Made by a program: the position numbers and the translations under genes. Under the pieces are notes generated by a model, which worked only from the letters and a program-made list of their open reading frames with translations, ran no database searches and was not told where the DNA came from. From Photobacterium sp. DA100 (GTDB lineage: Bacteria > Pseudomonadota > Gammaproteobacteria > Enterobacterales > Vibrionaceae), in assembly GCF_029223585.1 (NCBI RefSeq), contig NZ_CP119424.1, forward strand, positions 310,001 through 374,000: a stretch of 64,000 bases of DNA, given 5' to 3'. Shown piece after piece: positions 8,547-17,549 of the stretch; position 1 is the stretch's first letter, and the number at the start of each line of letters is the position of its first letter.

Positions 8547-9688
8547 ACAGACAACTCGCCCGTGAATGGCGGCTGATCCGGGAAGAGCGCTGGCTGCTGT
8601 CGCTGACAACATGGCTGCCCCTGGCGCTGTTCGCAGTCATTTGGGGCATATTCTCTGCGGGCATTGCCAGAGATTTGCCTATTGGCGTGGTTGATTTGGA
8701 CCACAGCCAACTGTCGCGCCAGCTGGTGCGCTACTATGATGCTAACCCGACCTTGGCCGTGTCCAATGCCTATGCCTCCGTTGCGGAAGGCAGCCATGCC
8801 TTGAGGGGAGGGGACATTTACGCCCTGGTGGTGATCCCTGCGAACTTGGAGCAGGATACCAAACTGGGTAAATCACCAACGGCAACGGTGTTTTATAACA
8901 GCCAGTTCGTGCTTATTGGCAAGTTGGTGAACTCGGCAGTCACCCAGGCACATGGAACCCTCAACGCGCAAATTGACACCTTGAGGAATATGGTCGCGGG
9001 TAGCCGAGTGCCCCAGCAGGCATTGGGCCAAGCCGTCCCTGTTCGAAGCCAGATCACGCCGCTGTACAATGCCAACAGCCACTACGGCCAATTCCTGGTT
9101 TCGGCAACTATCCCGGCGATTTGGCAAATTGCAATAGTGATCACCACCATTATTGCCTTGTCGGCCGAGCAGCGCAGAAGTGGCCTCAACAGGTGGTTGG
9201 AGACCAAACCCCAGCGCCACTTAATCGCCAAACTGATGCCTTATACCTTGTTGTTTTTTATCCAAGGCAGCATTTTTCTCGCCACTATGTATGGTGTGCT
9301 GGATTGGCCGATGCATGGTCAGTGGTGGATTTTATCGCTGGCACAGTTGTTGATGATCTTGGCTTGCCAGGGTGTTGCGTGCCTGTTCTACTTGTTTACC
9401 CTCGACGCAACCAAAGCAATGAGCTTGGCGGCTGGCTTTACCGCACCGGCCTTTGCTTTTGTCGGTGTCACCTTTCCGGCTACGGACATGCCGAGTTTTG
9501 CCCTGGTCTGGCGGGCAATGCTACCCGTTACCCATTATCTCGATGTCCAGTTGCATCAGGTAAACCATGGTGTGGGCATCGCTTGGGCTGTGCCGCAGAT
9601 ACTGAGCTTAACGGCATTTTTGCTTACTTGGCTGCTGGCGGCTTGGCGGGTAGGCCAATTGAGTAAGAGACAAGAGGGGGGCGTATGA
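8543..9688 (+). CDS. ABC-2 type membrane permease (first of two)
   Basis: A 381-residue membrane protein of the ABC-2 type (YhhJ/YbhS-like): an N-terminal helix (about residues 18-40), a large periplasmic domain (about 45-190) that includes IGVVDLDHSQLSRQLVRY, and five C-terminal helices. In known systems two such subunits pair with a cytoplasmic ATPase. Here the next gene encodes a second, related permease, and no ATP-binding protein is encoded in the operon. Start ATG overlaps the HlyD gene stop (ATGA). Confidence 0.85.
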   Translation: MNRQLAREWRLIREERWLLSLTTWLPLALFAVIWGIFSAGIARDLPIGVVDLDHSQLSRQLVRYYDANPTLAVSNAYASVAEGSHALRGGDIYALVVIPANLEQDTKLGKSPTATVFYNSQFVLIGKLVNSAVTQAHGTLNAQIDTLRNMVAGSRVPQQALGQAVPVRSQITPLYNANSHYGQFLVSATIPAIWQIAIVITTIIALSAEQRRSGLNRWLETKPQRHLIAKLMPYTLLFFIQGSIFLATMYGVLDWPMHGQWWILSLAQLLMILACQGVACLFYLFTLDATKAMSLAAGFTAPAFAFVGVTFPATDMPSFALVWRAMLPVTHYLDVQLHQVNHGVGIAWAVPQILSLTAFLLTWLLAAWRVGQLSKRQEGGV

Positions 9689-10851
9689 GTTGGCGTTCAT
9701 TGTTTAAGTTTGAGCTCAAGGCCATTTTCTCTAACCCCTCGATTTTATTCACGGTGTTTGGCGGGGTGTTGATTTACTCGTTTCTCTATCCGCTACCCTA
9801 TATCCACCAGTTGCCGCGGCAGCAGCAAATCGTGGTGGTCAACTTGGATCAGTCTGAATTAGGGCGCAAACTCGAGCGGATGGTCGATGCGACTCCCCAG
9901 GTTATGATTACTGCACGGGCGGAGTCAATTGATGCCGCCAAGGCAATGGTCAATCAGGGCAAAGTACAAGGGGTGCTGGTGATCCCGAAAGATTTCCAGC
10001 GGGATGTGTTACTTGGCAAAAGCCCGACCCTGGCCTACGGCGGTGATGCCGCTTATTTTCTGGTGTACGGCACTATTGCAGAAGGGCTCGCGACAGTCGC
10101 AGGGACCCTTGGTGCAGAGGTGAAAGTTGCCAGAATGGTGATGACTGGCAGTGACATGGCATTGGCCGCCGAGCGTTACACGGCGGTTAAGCTCAATGCC
10201 CAGCCAGTATTTAACCCGACGATGGGCTACGTGAATTACGTCGTGCCGGCGGTCTTTGTGTTGATCCTTCACCAAACGTTACTGATCGCTGTAGGGTTAC
10301 TGGGCGGAGGCCAGAATGAGTACCTGCGCGCAGGGAAAATTGGCTACTGGGTGCATTACCCCGCAAGGCGGGTGGTTTTGGTCAGGGGGATCGTGTTTAG
10401 CCTGATCTACCTGCCATTGGTTATGTATTACTTTGGGTTTAGCTTCAGCTATTACCATATCAGCCGGTTGGCATCGATAACGGATCTGGCTTTGCTAACC
10501 CTGCCATTTTTGCTTGCGGTGATCTTCCTGGGCATGATTTTGGGGCAATTGATCCCCCGGCGCGAGTTGGCAACGGTGGTCGTATTGCTAAGCTCATTAC
10601 CGCTAGTGTTTTCGACTGGCTTTATTTGGCCGGTTGAAATGATCCCTGCGCCTATCTCATTGCTGGCCCAACTGGCTCCATCTACCCCGGCGATCAATGC
10701 TTTTCTGCGGATAAACCAAATGGGAGCCGATTTTAATCAAGTCTTGCCCTTATGGGGACAGCTTTGGGGGCAGGCTGTGGTCTACGGAGTTATTGCCGCC
10801 AGACTGATGCTAAAAGTTAAGCGAGAAAATAAGCTTCCGGTAGCCAGATAA
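9685..10851 (+). CDS. ABC-2 type membrane permease (second of two)
   Basis: A 388-residue paralogue of the preceding gene with the same plan: an N-terminal helix (about 20-40), a periplasmic domain that includes IVVVNLDQSELGRKLERM, and a C-terminal block of membrane helices. The two probably form a heterodimer. The four-base overlap with the upstream gene indicates translational coupling. It is the last gene of the operon and is followed at once by a strong terminator. No Walker A or ABC signature occurs in any of the four proteins, so the energy source must come from elsewhere or differ. Confidence 0.85.
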   Translation: MSWRSLFKFELKAIFSNPSILFTVFGGVLIYSFLYPLPYIHQLPRQQQIVVVNLDQSELGRKLERMVDATPQVMITARAESIDAAKAMVNQGKVQGVLVIPKDFQRDVLLGKSPTLAYGGDAAYFLVYGTIAEGLATVAGTLGAEVKVARMVMTGSDMALAAERYTAVKLNAQPVFNPTMGYVNYVVPAVFVLILHQTLLIAVGLLGGGQNEYLRAGKIGYWVHYPARRVVLVRGIVFSLIYLPLVMYYFGFSFSYYHISRLASITDLALLTLPFLLAVIFLGMILGQLIPRRELATVVVLLSSLPLVFSTGFIWPVEMIPAPISLLAQLAPSTPAINAFLRINQMGADFNQVLPLWGQLWGQAVVYGVIAARLMLKVKRENKLPVAR

Positions 10852-10854
10852 GGT

Positions 10855-10893
10855 GAAGAGTGATACTGAGCGTCAGTATCACTCTTCTTCTTT
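10855..10893. terminator. Bidirectional terminator between the efflux operon and the convergent secreted-protein gene
   Basis: A perfect 15-bp stem (GAAGAGTGATACTGA at 10855-10869 and its complement at 10873-10887) encloses a GCG loop, with T-rich sequence following. It separates two convergent transcripts. Confidence 0.85.
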
Positions 10894-10947
10894 GGCCCTT
10901 AATATAAGGTTCAATATAACCGTTAAGGTGTTGGTGGTATTTCGATG

Positions 10948-11580
10948 TTATTCGACTTTCACCAAAATACTTGAGTCTGTGTGAGAAACCGACTGACCAT
11001 AAATATCTAACAATGTGGTCTGAGAATAGGTCATCTTGTCATCTTCAATTTGAATACTCATGGTAAAGTCGGTCGTAGTTGCATTTTTTGCCATGTAGTC
11101 TGATTCTGCGATACCACGTTCTGAGGCAACCAAGGTCATTTGATTACCGGCTGCTCCTTCTGCCGTGACACAGGTATTTCTTGGTACACAAAATGAGTTA
11201 TAGACTTTCTGGTTGGCTTTATCATAGATAAAGTAACCGCGCTGATCATGGAATTTGGAATCGTCGGCCTTACGGAAGACTTCCTGTTTGTAATATAGCG
11301 CAACGAGGTACTGGTCACTGGCATTGGTTGCATCTGCGGCGACTTCAAAGGTGATGGTTTCGTAGAAGGGCGTTACCGCTGGTGAGCCTGCTGCAACATC
11401 TAACTCCTTTTGCGCCGGGGCAATATCAACACCACCGGCTTCGGCGGAAATCCAAGTCCCTACCAGTTGGGCGAGCGGGCCAAAGTCCATACCATCAATA
11501 ATTGTGCTTTCAATATCGTTGGCAATTGCCGGGAGGGAAAGTGCTGCCGATACACCAAGAGCAATAATTGTGTTTTTCAT
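10948..11580 (-). CDS. Secreted protein of unknown function, possibly a heme-binding-type beta-barrel
   Basis: A 210-residue protein with a signal peptide (cleavage after AIA, near residue 20). The mature part begins with GPLAQLVGTWISAEAGG and continues with alternating beta strands. The pattern of a GTW near the start, followed by FYETITFEVA and a GYFIYDKANQKVYNSF strand pair, recalls the small nitrobindin/THAP4-like heme-binding beta-barrels, but that link is weak. Cys residues around FCVPRNTC could form a disulfide. The start has a good ribosome binding site (AAAGGAAG upstream). It is transcribed alone. Confidence 0.6.
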   Translation of the reverse strand: MKNTIIALGVSAALSLPAIANDIESTIIDGMDFGPLAQLVGTWISAEAGGVDIAPAQKELDVAAGSPAVTPFYETITFEVAADATNASDQYLVALYYKQEVFRKADDSKFHDQRGYFIYDKANQKVYNSFCVPRNTCVTAEGAAGNQMTLVASERGIAESDYMAKNATTTDFTMSIQIEDDKMTYSQTTLLDIYGQSVSHTDSSILVKVE

Positions 11581-11883
11581 ATTGAGCTTCCTTTTTAGGT
11601 GAATTAATTTTTATGGCGGTTACTTTATATGAATTAATCTTGGTTGATTATTGATCTGCGATAATTATTGTTTGTGTAAATTTTATTTGTTTTCATATTT
11701 TTAATGTTTGTTATTTGGATTAATTGATTGTTACATCGCGAAATAGATTGAATCGTTTATTATCATCTACTGATTGAAATATAGGCGGCAGGGATGGATT
11801 TAAAAGTAAATAATAGCTTGCCCTGGGGAAGCCATATGGTTTTTATTAGAAGCCATTTAAAATAAAATGGCTTCTTTATGGTG
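11581..11883. other. AT-rich gene-free stretch with a terminator-like hairpin
   Basis: About 300 bases, strongly AT-rich, with no coding pattern. It holds the promoter region of the 10948-11580 gene. At 11848-11875, AGAAGCCATTT pairs with AAATGGCTTCT, a perfect 11-bp stem just after the stop of the next minus-strand gene and its probable terminator. Confidence 0.5.
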
Positions 11884-12720
11884 TCAGAACAACTTAAGTA
11901 CGGCTAGTTGAGTAGAAAAGGAAAAAATTGAAATATTTTTGCTAGAAAGTACACGGTTTATGCTGTTCGACTCAGAAGAAAAATCAACCTCAACCGTGCA
12001 AGTGCCGAACTCTGATTGCAAACTGTCAAGGGTCGTGTCAAAAAGGGTGCTGATCTTCTTGTTGTAATCGCCAGTTAATACCCCTTCACCATTGCGAGAA
12101 TGGATATTCCGTACTACTGCTGTCATATCGTCAATATTGTATTGGCAAGTTAGGCTTTCTAGGAGGTACTCGTAGGTATGGTCGGCGTTCTTATGGAGTG
12201 AGATGGAAATATCATCACCGTTAACAGTCCCAGATACACCAAAAGCTTGAGGTAGGGAGTCTAAGCTGCCTTGGGCGACAATCGTACCATTTCGAGTGTA
12301 TTGGAATTCATAACTGCTGGCATTGATGGGCAGTGTGAAATGATATTGGGTACCCATATCGATAGAGAAATATTCACTGAGCGTGACAGCTTGGCCATCA
12401 GCAAATATCGCAATACTATCGCTTTGATCAACACGCAGCCCTGTCTGATGATCGGCGTAATTGTAAATCTTGGTGGTTGCACTAACCGAGTTGTCGCGGC
12501 TGTCAACAATGATGTTGGTATTGAAATTCAACTTGCTCGTGTTATGACCGCTACTTGAAGATATATCTTGGGACGTTGCCGGGAGGGTGACGATACTGCC
12601 AGTATTTTCTGAGTTGTTATTATTGTTTGAGCCTTTGCTTTCTCCACTTCCGCCACCGCCACAAGCTGTAATGAGTAATGTCGTTAAGGTAATGGCGATA
12701 CTTTTTGATAAATAATTCAT
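11884..12720 (-). CDS. Predicted lipoprotein of unknown function
   Basis: A 278-residue protein with a type II signal peptide (lipobox LITAC, Cys near residue 20) followed by a Gly/Ser/Asn-rich tether (about 20-45). The remaining sequence is Ser/Thr/Asp-rich with beta character and two Cys residues near CQYN and CTVE that may pair. I do not recognise a family. It lies between another secreted protein and the creA gene, all on the minus strand with large gaps, so it is probably monocistronic. Confidence 0.65.
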   Translation of the reverse strand: MNYLSKSIAITLTTLLITACGGGGSGESKGSNNNNNSENTGSIVTLPATSQDISSSSGHNTSKLNFNTNIIVDSRDNSVSATTKIYNYADHQTGLRVDQSDSIAIFADGQAVTLSEYFSIDMGTQYHFTLPINASSYEFQYTRNGTIVAQGSLDSLPQAFGVSGTVNGDDISISLHKNADHTYEYLLESLTCQYNIDDMTAVVRNIHSRNGEGVLTGDYNKKISTLFDTTLDSLQSEFGTCTVEVDFSSESNSINRVLSSKNISIFSFSTQLAVLKLF

Positions 12721-13014
12721 CTTAATTCCTTCTTCGATGTTTTTGAATTATCAATTTTAACAGCTGGTTGATGGCAGTTAGCTGCTTGTGTCGTATCATG
12801 TGTCAGATTTTATGAAGTGCTTCTAAAATGCACGGATTGGGATAATTTATGGTGACTGCCAGCGCATATTATTTTTTATCCGGCTGGTCAGTTTGGGATG
12901 GATTTGACCGATTTTGCAAGGGCGGAAACGCAGCAGGCGGTAATTGTGTTGAAGGAAAAGAAAAGGGGAACGTTGTATTTCCCCCTCTATGTTCTGTCCT
13001 GCTATAGGAGAGAG
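12721..13014. other. Gene-free stretch between lipoprotein gene and creA
   Basis: About 290 bases with no coding pattern on either strand. It should hold the promoter of the lipoprotein gene and the end of the creA transcript. No clear hairpin terminator or operator was seen. Confidence 0.5.
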
Positions 13015-13491
13015 TTATTCAGCCGGTGATGGAGCTTGATACGCCTTGGTTCCCCATAGCGGCACGGTAGAAAGACTGTGCTTGAAGCTGCCCTCTGTTT
13101 CTTTGGTGGTATATGACACATACAGAAGGGTCTGATTCTCGGCATCATAAATACGCCTTACTTTCATGGTCTTGAAGAAAATGCTTTTGGATTTTTTGAA
13201 GACCACTTCACCCGATTTGGACTTGTCTATTTGTGCGATCATCTCTGGGGTAATGTCACCCGTCTGGCGACAAGAAATAGAGCTGTCACTTGGATCGGCA
13301 AGGCTCAAATTGGCCTCAATCGATGCAATATGGCAGGTAACACCTGTTACCACGTCATCTTTTAGGTGCCCGATTTTGATATCCTTCATGGTGAACATAC
13401 CCAGGCTGACGTCACCGACTTCATCATCAGAGCAACCGCTCAGCGCCGTGGTTACGGCAATCAGCCCCGCAAGCAGTAGTTTTGATTTCAT
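13015..13491 (-). CDS. creA: CreA family protein, lipidated form
   Basis: A 158-residue CreA-family protein of unknown biochemical role. It carries conserved CreA segments: GVTCHIASIEANLSLADPSD, SISCRQTG, GEVVFKKSKSIFFKTMKV and the YDAENQTLLYVSY stretch. Unlike E. coli CreA it has a lipobox (LSGC, Cys near residue 20), so it is probably an anchored lipoprotein. The start at 13491 is chosen because GGAG lies 8 bases upstream; the in-frame ATG at 13518 would precede this site. Two Cys pairs are conserved. Confidence 0.85.
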   Translation of the reverse strand: MKSKLLLAGLIAVTTALSGCSDDEVGDVSLGMFTMKDIKIGHLKDDVVTGVTCHIASIEANLSLADPSDSSISCRQTGDITPEMIAQIDKSKSGEVVFKKSKSIFFKTMKVRRIYDAENQTLLYVSYTTKETEGSFKHSLSTVPLWGTKAYQAPSPAE

Positions 13492-13572
13492 TGTTTTTTC
13501 TCCATCTTTTTTCACCATGATAGCAGCAACTTGGCGCTCATTTCTAATCCCTATCTTGCTGCCAACGCCTAC

Positions 13573-14676
13573 CTATGCTTCTTCGTTTTCCTTGATATGG
13601 CTCAACTGCCATAATTTTTCTGCTTTAGTGCCGATGAGCCAGAAACTCAGTGCCAAAAGCGCGAAAAATACGGTTTTGTGCATCGCATCCCAGAAGTATT
13701 CAAAGTAGCGCGTATAGAGATTAATCAGCAAGAAGATGATCCCAAAGCTGCGGGTCAGCTTGTCGGCATGCTTGATGCCGTGATAGAGCAAGCCCAGGCA
13801 TACTAGGCCGGATAGCAGGGCCCAAGGCAAGAACGAGACCTGAGAAACCTTCGACCACGTTGCAGCATTGGTATGGTTGCCGACCAGTGACACCAGCCAG
13901 AGTGCAAACATCAAATAAAACAGTCCGATGAATCGGGTAGGCTCTTGCAAATAGGCAAATTTATGGGGAGGTGTAGTTGAACTACCCTGGTTTGCTGAAA
14001 TGGTTGCCCCGGCCATTTTTTGACGTCCGAACCACCAGGCCGTAGCCAGTACCAGCAAACCAATCACGACAAGGCGCCATGCCATATTAAGCCCCAAAAA
14101 GTAAGCAGAAGGCTCGGCAAAGTAGCTCGTTTGCTCTAATCCCCAAGCGGCGAAGCTGAGGAGGGCAAAAATCCAAACCAACATGCTGGAGAGGCGAAAA
14201 CCAATCACGCCGTAGATAAGTGTCAGGGCCAATAAAAAGAAAGCAACATGGGTTTCGGTAAACCATGCGGTTTCCCGCAGGAACCCAACGGATACTGCAG
14301 TCCACAATACGCCAAAGAAATACATGGCTTCATTGCTGAAGTATTTTTCTGGATAGCGACGACGGCGTTTTACCCCAAAGGTGAACGATCCCGCGGCCAA
14401 TACCGCACTGATGACCGACAGGACGCTGGCTGGCGTATCTATCAGGGTTGCCAGCAATGCCATCAGATAGTCGTCTGCCAACAGTACACCTATAGAGATA
14501 ACAAAGCAGGTGATGGCGATCCAGAATGAGTAGACGGCTAGCAGTTTCCAGTCAAAGCCAACGACCACATAGCTGTTGCGCAGTGACTTGGCGGTATCAG
14601 CATTGATCCGCTCGTCTTTCTCCCATTGGGTGATTGCCTCATTGAGGGTTTTGGCTTGTCGCTTGTTTATTTTCAT
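13573..14676 (-). CDS. DUF2157 integral membrane protein
   Basis: A protein of about 367 residues with a short cytoplasmic N-terminal region (NKRQAKTLNEAITQWEKDERI) followed by ten or more predicted membrane helices. The N-terminal helical domain and the multi-spanning body match the DUF2157 family, whose function is unknown. Two starts are possible (14676 and 14697) and neither has a clear ribosome binding site; 14676 is listed because MKINKRQAK looks more typical. A poorly conserved loop (about residues 215-235, Ser/Thr/Pro-rich) interrupts the helices. Confidence 0.65.
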   Translation of the reverse strand: MKINKRQAKTLNEAITQWEKDERINADTAKSLRNSYVVVGFDWKLLAVYSFWIAITCFVISIGVLLADDYLMALLATLIDTPASVLSVISAVLAAGSFTFGVKRRRRYPEKYFSNEAMYFFGVLWTAVSVGFLRETAWFTETHVAFFLLALTLIYGVIGFRLSSMLVWIFALLSFAAWGLEQTSYFAEPSAYFLGLNMAWRLVVIGLLVLATAWWFGRQKMAGATISANQGSSTTPPHKFAYLQEPTRFIGLFYLMFALWLVSLVGNHTNAATWSKVSQVSFLPWALLSGLVCLGLLYHGIKHADKLTRSFGIIFLLINLYTRYFEYFWDAMHKTVFFALLALSFWLIGTKAEKLWQLSHIKENEEA

Positions 14677-14756
14677 AACTAGACGTAACTCGGTCATCTA
14701 AAACGACGCGCAGCCAGAGAGGCTGCGCGAGGGGTAGCATTAAAGTGGGTTGGCAC

Positions 14757-15203
14757 TTACTGGCCGTCTTCGTCAGCTACTTTTTCAGGTGTGAAAGTTA
14801 GAATATGCTGCTCTGAGGTCAGGGTAAGAGTATCGTTCTCCAAAGCAGCATTATTCCACTCTTGAAGCGATTGCGTCATGATGGCCTCGATTGTAGCCTG
14901 ATCATCTTGAATGCAGGCCATTTTGGTCGAGCCCATGCCGGTCAGGCGAATTCTATTTGCATCAGCCAGTTCAATTTGGCCAAAGAATCGATTGCATCCG
15001 CCGAAACCTGATACCTTGAGATCTGCATCGATGGCCATTCCCGGCACCGTGCGAGGTTCTGTAATGGTGATATCTTTGCCATCGACTTTTGTTAATACCC
15101 AGCTTTGTTGAAGGTTCTGGGCCGAAAAACCCGTTTCTAACTTAGCGTCACAACCCGTGAGAAGAAAGAATAGGGGTGCCAAAATCAGTAGCCACTTGTT
15201 CAT
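14757..15203 (-). CDS. META-domain lipoprotein (HslJ-like)
   Basis: A 148-residue lipoprotein (lipobox LLTGC, Cys near residue 18) with one META domain. The W-V-L-T-K-V-D-G start, the VSGFGGCNRFFGQ motif and the STKMACIQDDQA stretch are diagnostic. E. coli HslJ, a META protein, is linked to novobiocin resistance and heat shock, but that role cannot be transferred. ATG 15203 is preferred because GAGGTAA lies 7 bases upstream; the ATG at 15209 is too close to it. It stands apart from its neighbours by about 80-100 bases. Confidence 0.8.
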   Translation of the reverse strand: MNKWLLILAPLFFLLTGCDAKLETGFSAQNLQQSWVLTKVDGKDITITEPRTVPGMAIDADLKVSGFGGCNRFFGQIELADANRIRLTGMGSTKMACIQDDQATIEAIMTQSLQEWNNAALENDTLTLTSEQHILTFTPEKVADEDGQ

Positions 15204-15307
15204 ATACATTACCTCAAAGGTTTGCCTTACTTGGGCTTACAATCAACCAAATTGTTGAAAAGTTGTTTTGAATAATAGTAGCACTGCCAACCAGTTACCT
15301 AGAACTA

Positions 15308-15640
15308 TCAATAGTGGCCCCGGCCAAAAAAGTTGACTTCGCCTTGCTTGTAGTGGAAGCCACTGTCTTTGTCTACTTCAAACTGCATCAGTGCTCGTTG
15401 TGCATCGCAATAGCTGCCGTGCAATGCAAATGCCTCACGACTAGTATCAATTGCTCTCTCTGCTAGCCGCCGAACTTCGGGTGTTGCTTGGCTATCGCTG
15501 AACAGTATCTGCTGCTGGCTGAGTAAGGTTTCCATCTTTCTCATACAGATCCGTTCATTGTCGGGCAGCACGTTGCTTGCTGTTGCAAACAGGGGGACGA
15601 GAGCAGATATAATACAAAACAATACTCTTACTACAGTCAT
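15308..15640 (-). CDS. Small exported protein of unknown function
   Basis: A 110-residue protein with a signal peptide (hydrophobic residues 4-18, cleavage near ATA). The mature part is mainly helical with two Cys residues (ICMRK and SYCDAQ) that could form a disulfide, and it ends with an aromatic/Gly-rich tail. No family is recognised. It is transcribed in the same direction as the META lipoprotein but 105 bases upstream. Confidence 0.5.
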   Translation of the reverse strand: MTVVRVLFCIISALVPLFATASNVLPDNERICMRKMETLLSQQQILFSDSQATPEVRRLAERAIDTSREAFALHGSYCDAQRALMQFEVDKDSGFHYKQGEVNFFGRGHY

Positions 15641-15774
15641 TTCAGTATGCCAAATTTGGTTCGAGTGAATTATAATACACTGTTCATTAAAAACAAGCTA
15701 ACAATTAAGTTCATGTTTTTATTGTTCATTTTTCCAATGAATGAATCTTGATGACTTATCGGTGGTGTGGATGT

Positions 15775-16080
15775 TTAGCGAGGTGGTAGCTTCTCTAAAC
15801 ATTGACGACATAGGCAAGTGCCCGGCGGGAGCCCAGAGGTATCCCGCTTGGCTAGCTCGAAGCACCAGCAGGTGTCTTTGCCGGCACTGATCTCACAGTA
15901 AGCCGGTTTGCCGCATTGGCTGCAGGTGTGTGTGGACTGCTGTCCTTGGATCTCATCAATTTTTTGCTGTTGCTCAGAATCACTCATGGCGGGCCACGCG
16001 GCTAGTTCAGGCATCGTTCGGTGGCATCCGCTACAGATGCCGTCATTGTTTTTACATTTTGCTACGCAAGGGGTTTTCAC
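15775..16080 (-). CDS. DUF1289 domain fused to a cysteine-rich CWC-type zinc domain
   Basis: A small cytoplasmic protein of about 101 residues with two cysteine clusters. The first (CVAKCKNNDGICSGCHRT, then ELAAWPAMSDSEQQQKI) is a DUF1289 domain, as in E. coli YdhL. The second (CSQCGKPAYCEIS, CWCFELA, CLCRQCL) looks like the CWC cysteine-rich domain. Both probably bind zinc. The frame is open up to an ATG at 16143, but the GTG at 16080 starts right at the domain (VKTPCVAKC). The extra residues overlap a sequence at 16125-16150 that resembles a dispersed element I recall from Vibrionaceae genomes. Function is unknown. Confidence 0.65.
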   Translation of the reverse strand: MKTPCVAKCKNNDGICSGCHRTMPELAAWPAMSDSEQQQKIDEIQGQQSTHTCSQCGKPAYCEISAGKDTCWCFELAKRDTSGLPPGTCLCRQCLEKLPPR

Positions 16081-16163
16081 GGCTGATATGACTTTAATGT
16101 TGGCTAGATGTGCACAACATAACATATACCCAAGTGACTTCAAGTTGCAAAAGGGGACGATTG

Positions 16164-16185
16164 AACGGGGCTATATCACCCCGTT
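16164..16185 (-). terminator. Hairpin downstream of the porin gene
   Basis: AACGGGG and CCCCGTT form a perfect 7-bp stem with an 8-base loop, about 45 bases after the porin stop. On the minus strand a CCCCTTTT stretch follows, so it is a moderate terminator candidate. Confidence 0.45.
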
Positions 16186-16230
16186 TGTCAATGGTACCTT
16201 CTTTCGCAGGGCTGGATGCGTCAATTTTAG

Positions 16231-17421
16231 CTAGAGGAAAAGTCGCGCTCTTAATCCTAACACGAGAGTGTTGTCCTCACTGGATGCCGCTGGCTTATTG
16301 ATGTATTGGATATCTGGTGTAATTTGCAAATGCTTACCTACCTGCATGTTGTAATATAGCTCTGCGGTGAATTGTTCATCGCCGCCAAAAGCAACACCAT
16401 TTGTTTCTGCCCAGTTCACGGCTAACCCAAGGGTGTTTTCAGGCTTACCAAGCCCAAAGTAGCCAACTCCCATGCTGATAGATTTATCATACATTGCAAC
16501 ATCACCATCGGAAAATCCGCCTCTGATAAATGGCATTATATTATCGGTTGCAAACCAGCTTGCGGAGAAGTTGACCCCTTTCCCGCCTTCACCGGTTGCA
16601 TTGCTATGCCGTGTATCCTTTCCGAAATCCCAAACTGTGATATGAACATTATCGGTATAGATTCGGTCTTGTGAAACAGCCCACCCTAGTTCGAGCGTCG
16701 AAAAGTATGCGCCGTCGTTGAATGCAGTATTGAAGCCATCAAAAATGTCTTCTGACTTGCCATTTGCATCGGCGATGGAGCCAACGATATAAACGTTATC
16801 CGTAACCATGTGGCCTGCTGATAATGCCAATACACCTTCGTCTGGAATCCCCATAGCCCCAGAACCGGTAGAGAATGCAAGGTTGTTAAAGCCGTCGACA
16901 GGGTTTGCCAAGGCATAAGCATCAACGAAATCAGTAACGTCTTGCCAGCCAAGCTTGACAGAGGTCCTACCGCCGTTAAACCTTTGCCTCCAATGCAGGT
17001 TAGAGACCAGAAACCCGACATCCGTATAGATAGATCCAATCGAGCCAACATAACCGATCCCTTCGGGGCCGCCAGTCACATCATCTGCAAAAGCAATATC
17101 AGCAACCGGCGTGTCAGTATAGCGGTGGCGATGGCCAACCTTAAAAATAAGCCCGCCATTAGTACTAAATGGATTCCATTCACCGTATAGCTGCACTACG
17201 CCAGATGCTCGATTCACATTATTGCCGTTTGCGCCATGAGGCGATATTACGCCAAGCGCAATGTACTCAAGGCCAAAGTTAGCAGAGCTTTCCTCCAGCC
17301 TGTTCTCAACTGCGCCAGGCCCACCAAAATCCCCGCCCAAAGACGGGGTGATGGCAAACAGCGACGATGATAACAGGCATATTTTTGTTAAATGGGTGTT
17401 CACTTGTGGTGCTCTTGTCAT
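16231..17421 (-). CDS. OprB-family carbohydrate-selective porin
   Basis: A 396-residue outer-membrane protein with an N-terminal signal sequence (hydrophobic residues 12-27, cleavage near residue 29). The rest alternates short amphipathic beta strands and loops, ending in a typical outer-membrane C-terminus (LGLRARLFL). Segments such as SNLHWRQRFNGGRTSVKLGWQD and LGLAVNWAETNG are typical of OprB/PF04966 porins, which let sugars cross the outer membrane. No sugar operon is adjacent, so the substrate is open. It is a single-gene unit. Confidence 0.78.
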   Translation of the reverse strand: MTRAPQVNTHLTKICLLSSSLFAITPSLGGDFGGPGAVENRLEESSANFGLEYIALGVISPHGANGNNVNRASGVVQLYGEWNPFSTNGGLIFKVGHRHRYTDTPVADIAFADDVTGGPEGIGYVGSIGSIYTDVGFLVSNLHWRQRFNGGRTSVKLGWQDVTDFVDAYALANPVDGFNNLAFSTGSGAMGIPDEGVLALSAGHMVTDNVYIVGSIADANGKSEDIFDGFNTAFNDGAYFSTLELGWAVSQDRIYTDNVHITVWDFGKDTRHSNATGEGGKGVNFSASWFATDNIMPFIRGGFSDGDVAMYDKSISMGVGYFGLGKPENTLGLAVNWAETNGVAFGGDEQFTAELYYNMQVGKHLQITPDIQYINKPAASSEDNTLVLGLRARLFL

Positions 17422-17549
17422 CTAATTAAAATTCGCAAGATTTTACAACTCTCTAAATTCTCGGAATTATCATTTCGTGACAGTTGGGCACTATAGTATT
17501 AATGCTCAAAGCTAACTCATCGGTTATCCATGAACATATGTTCACTACC

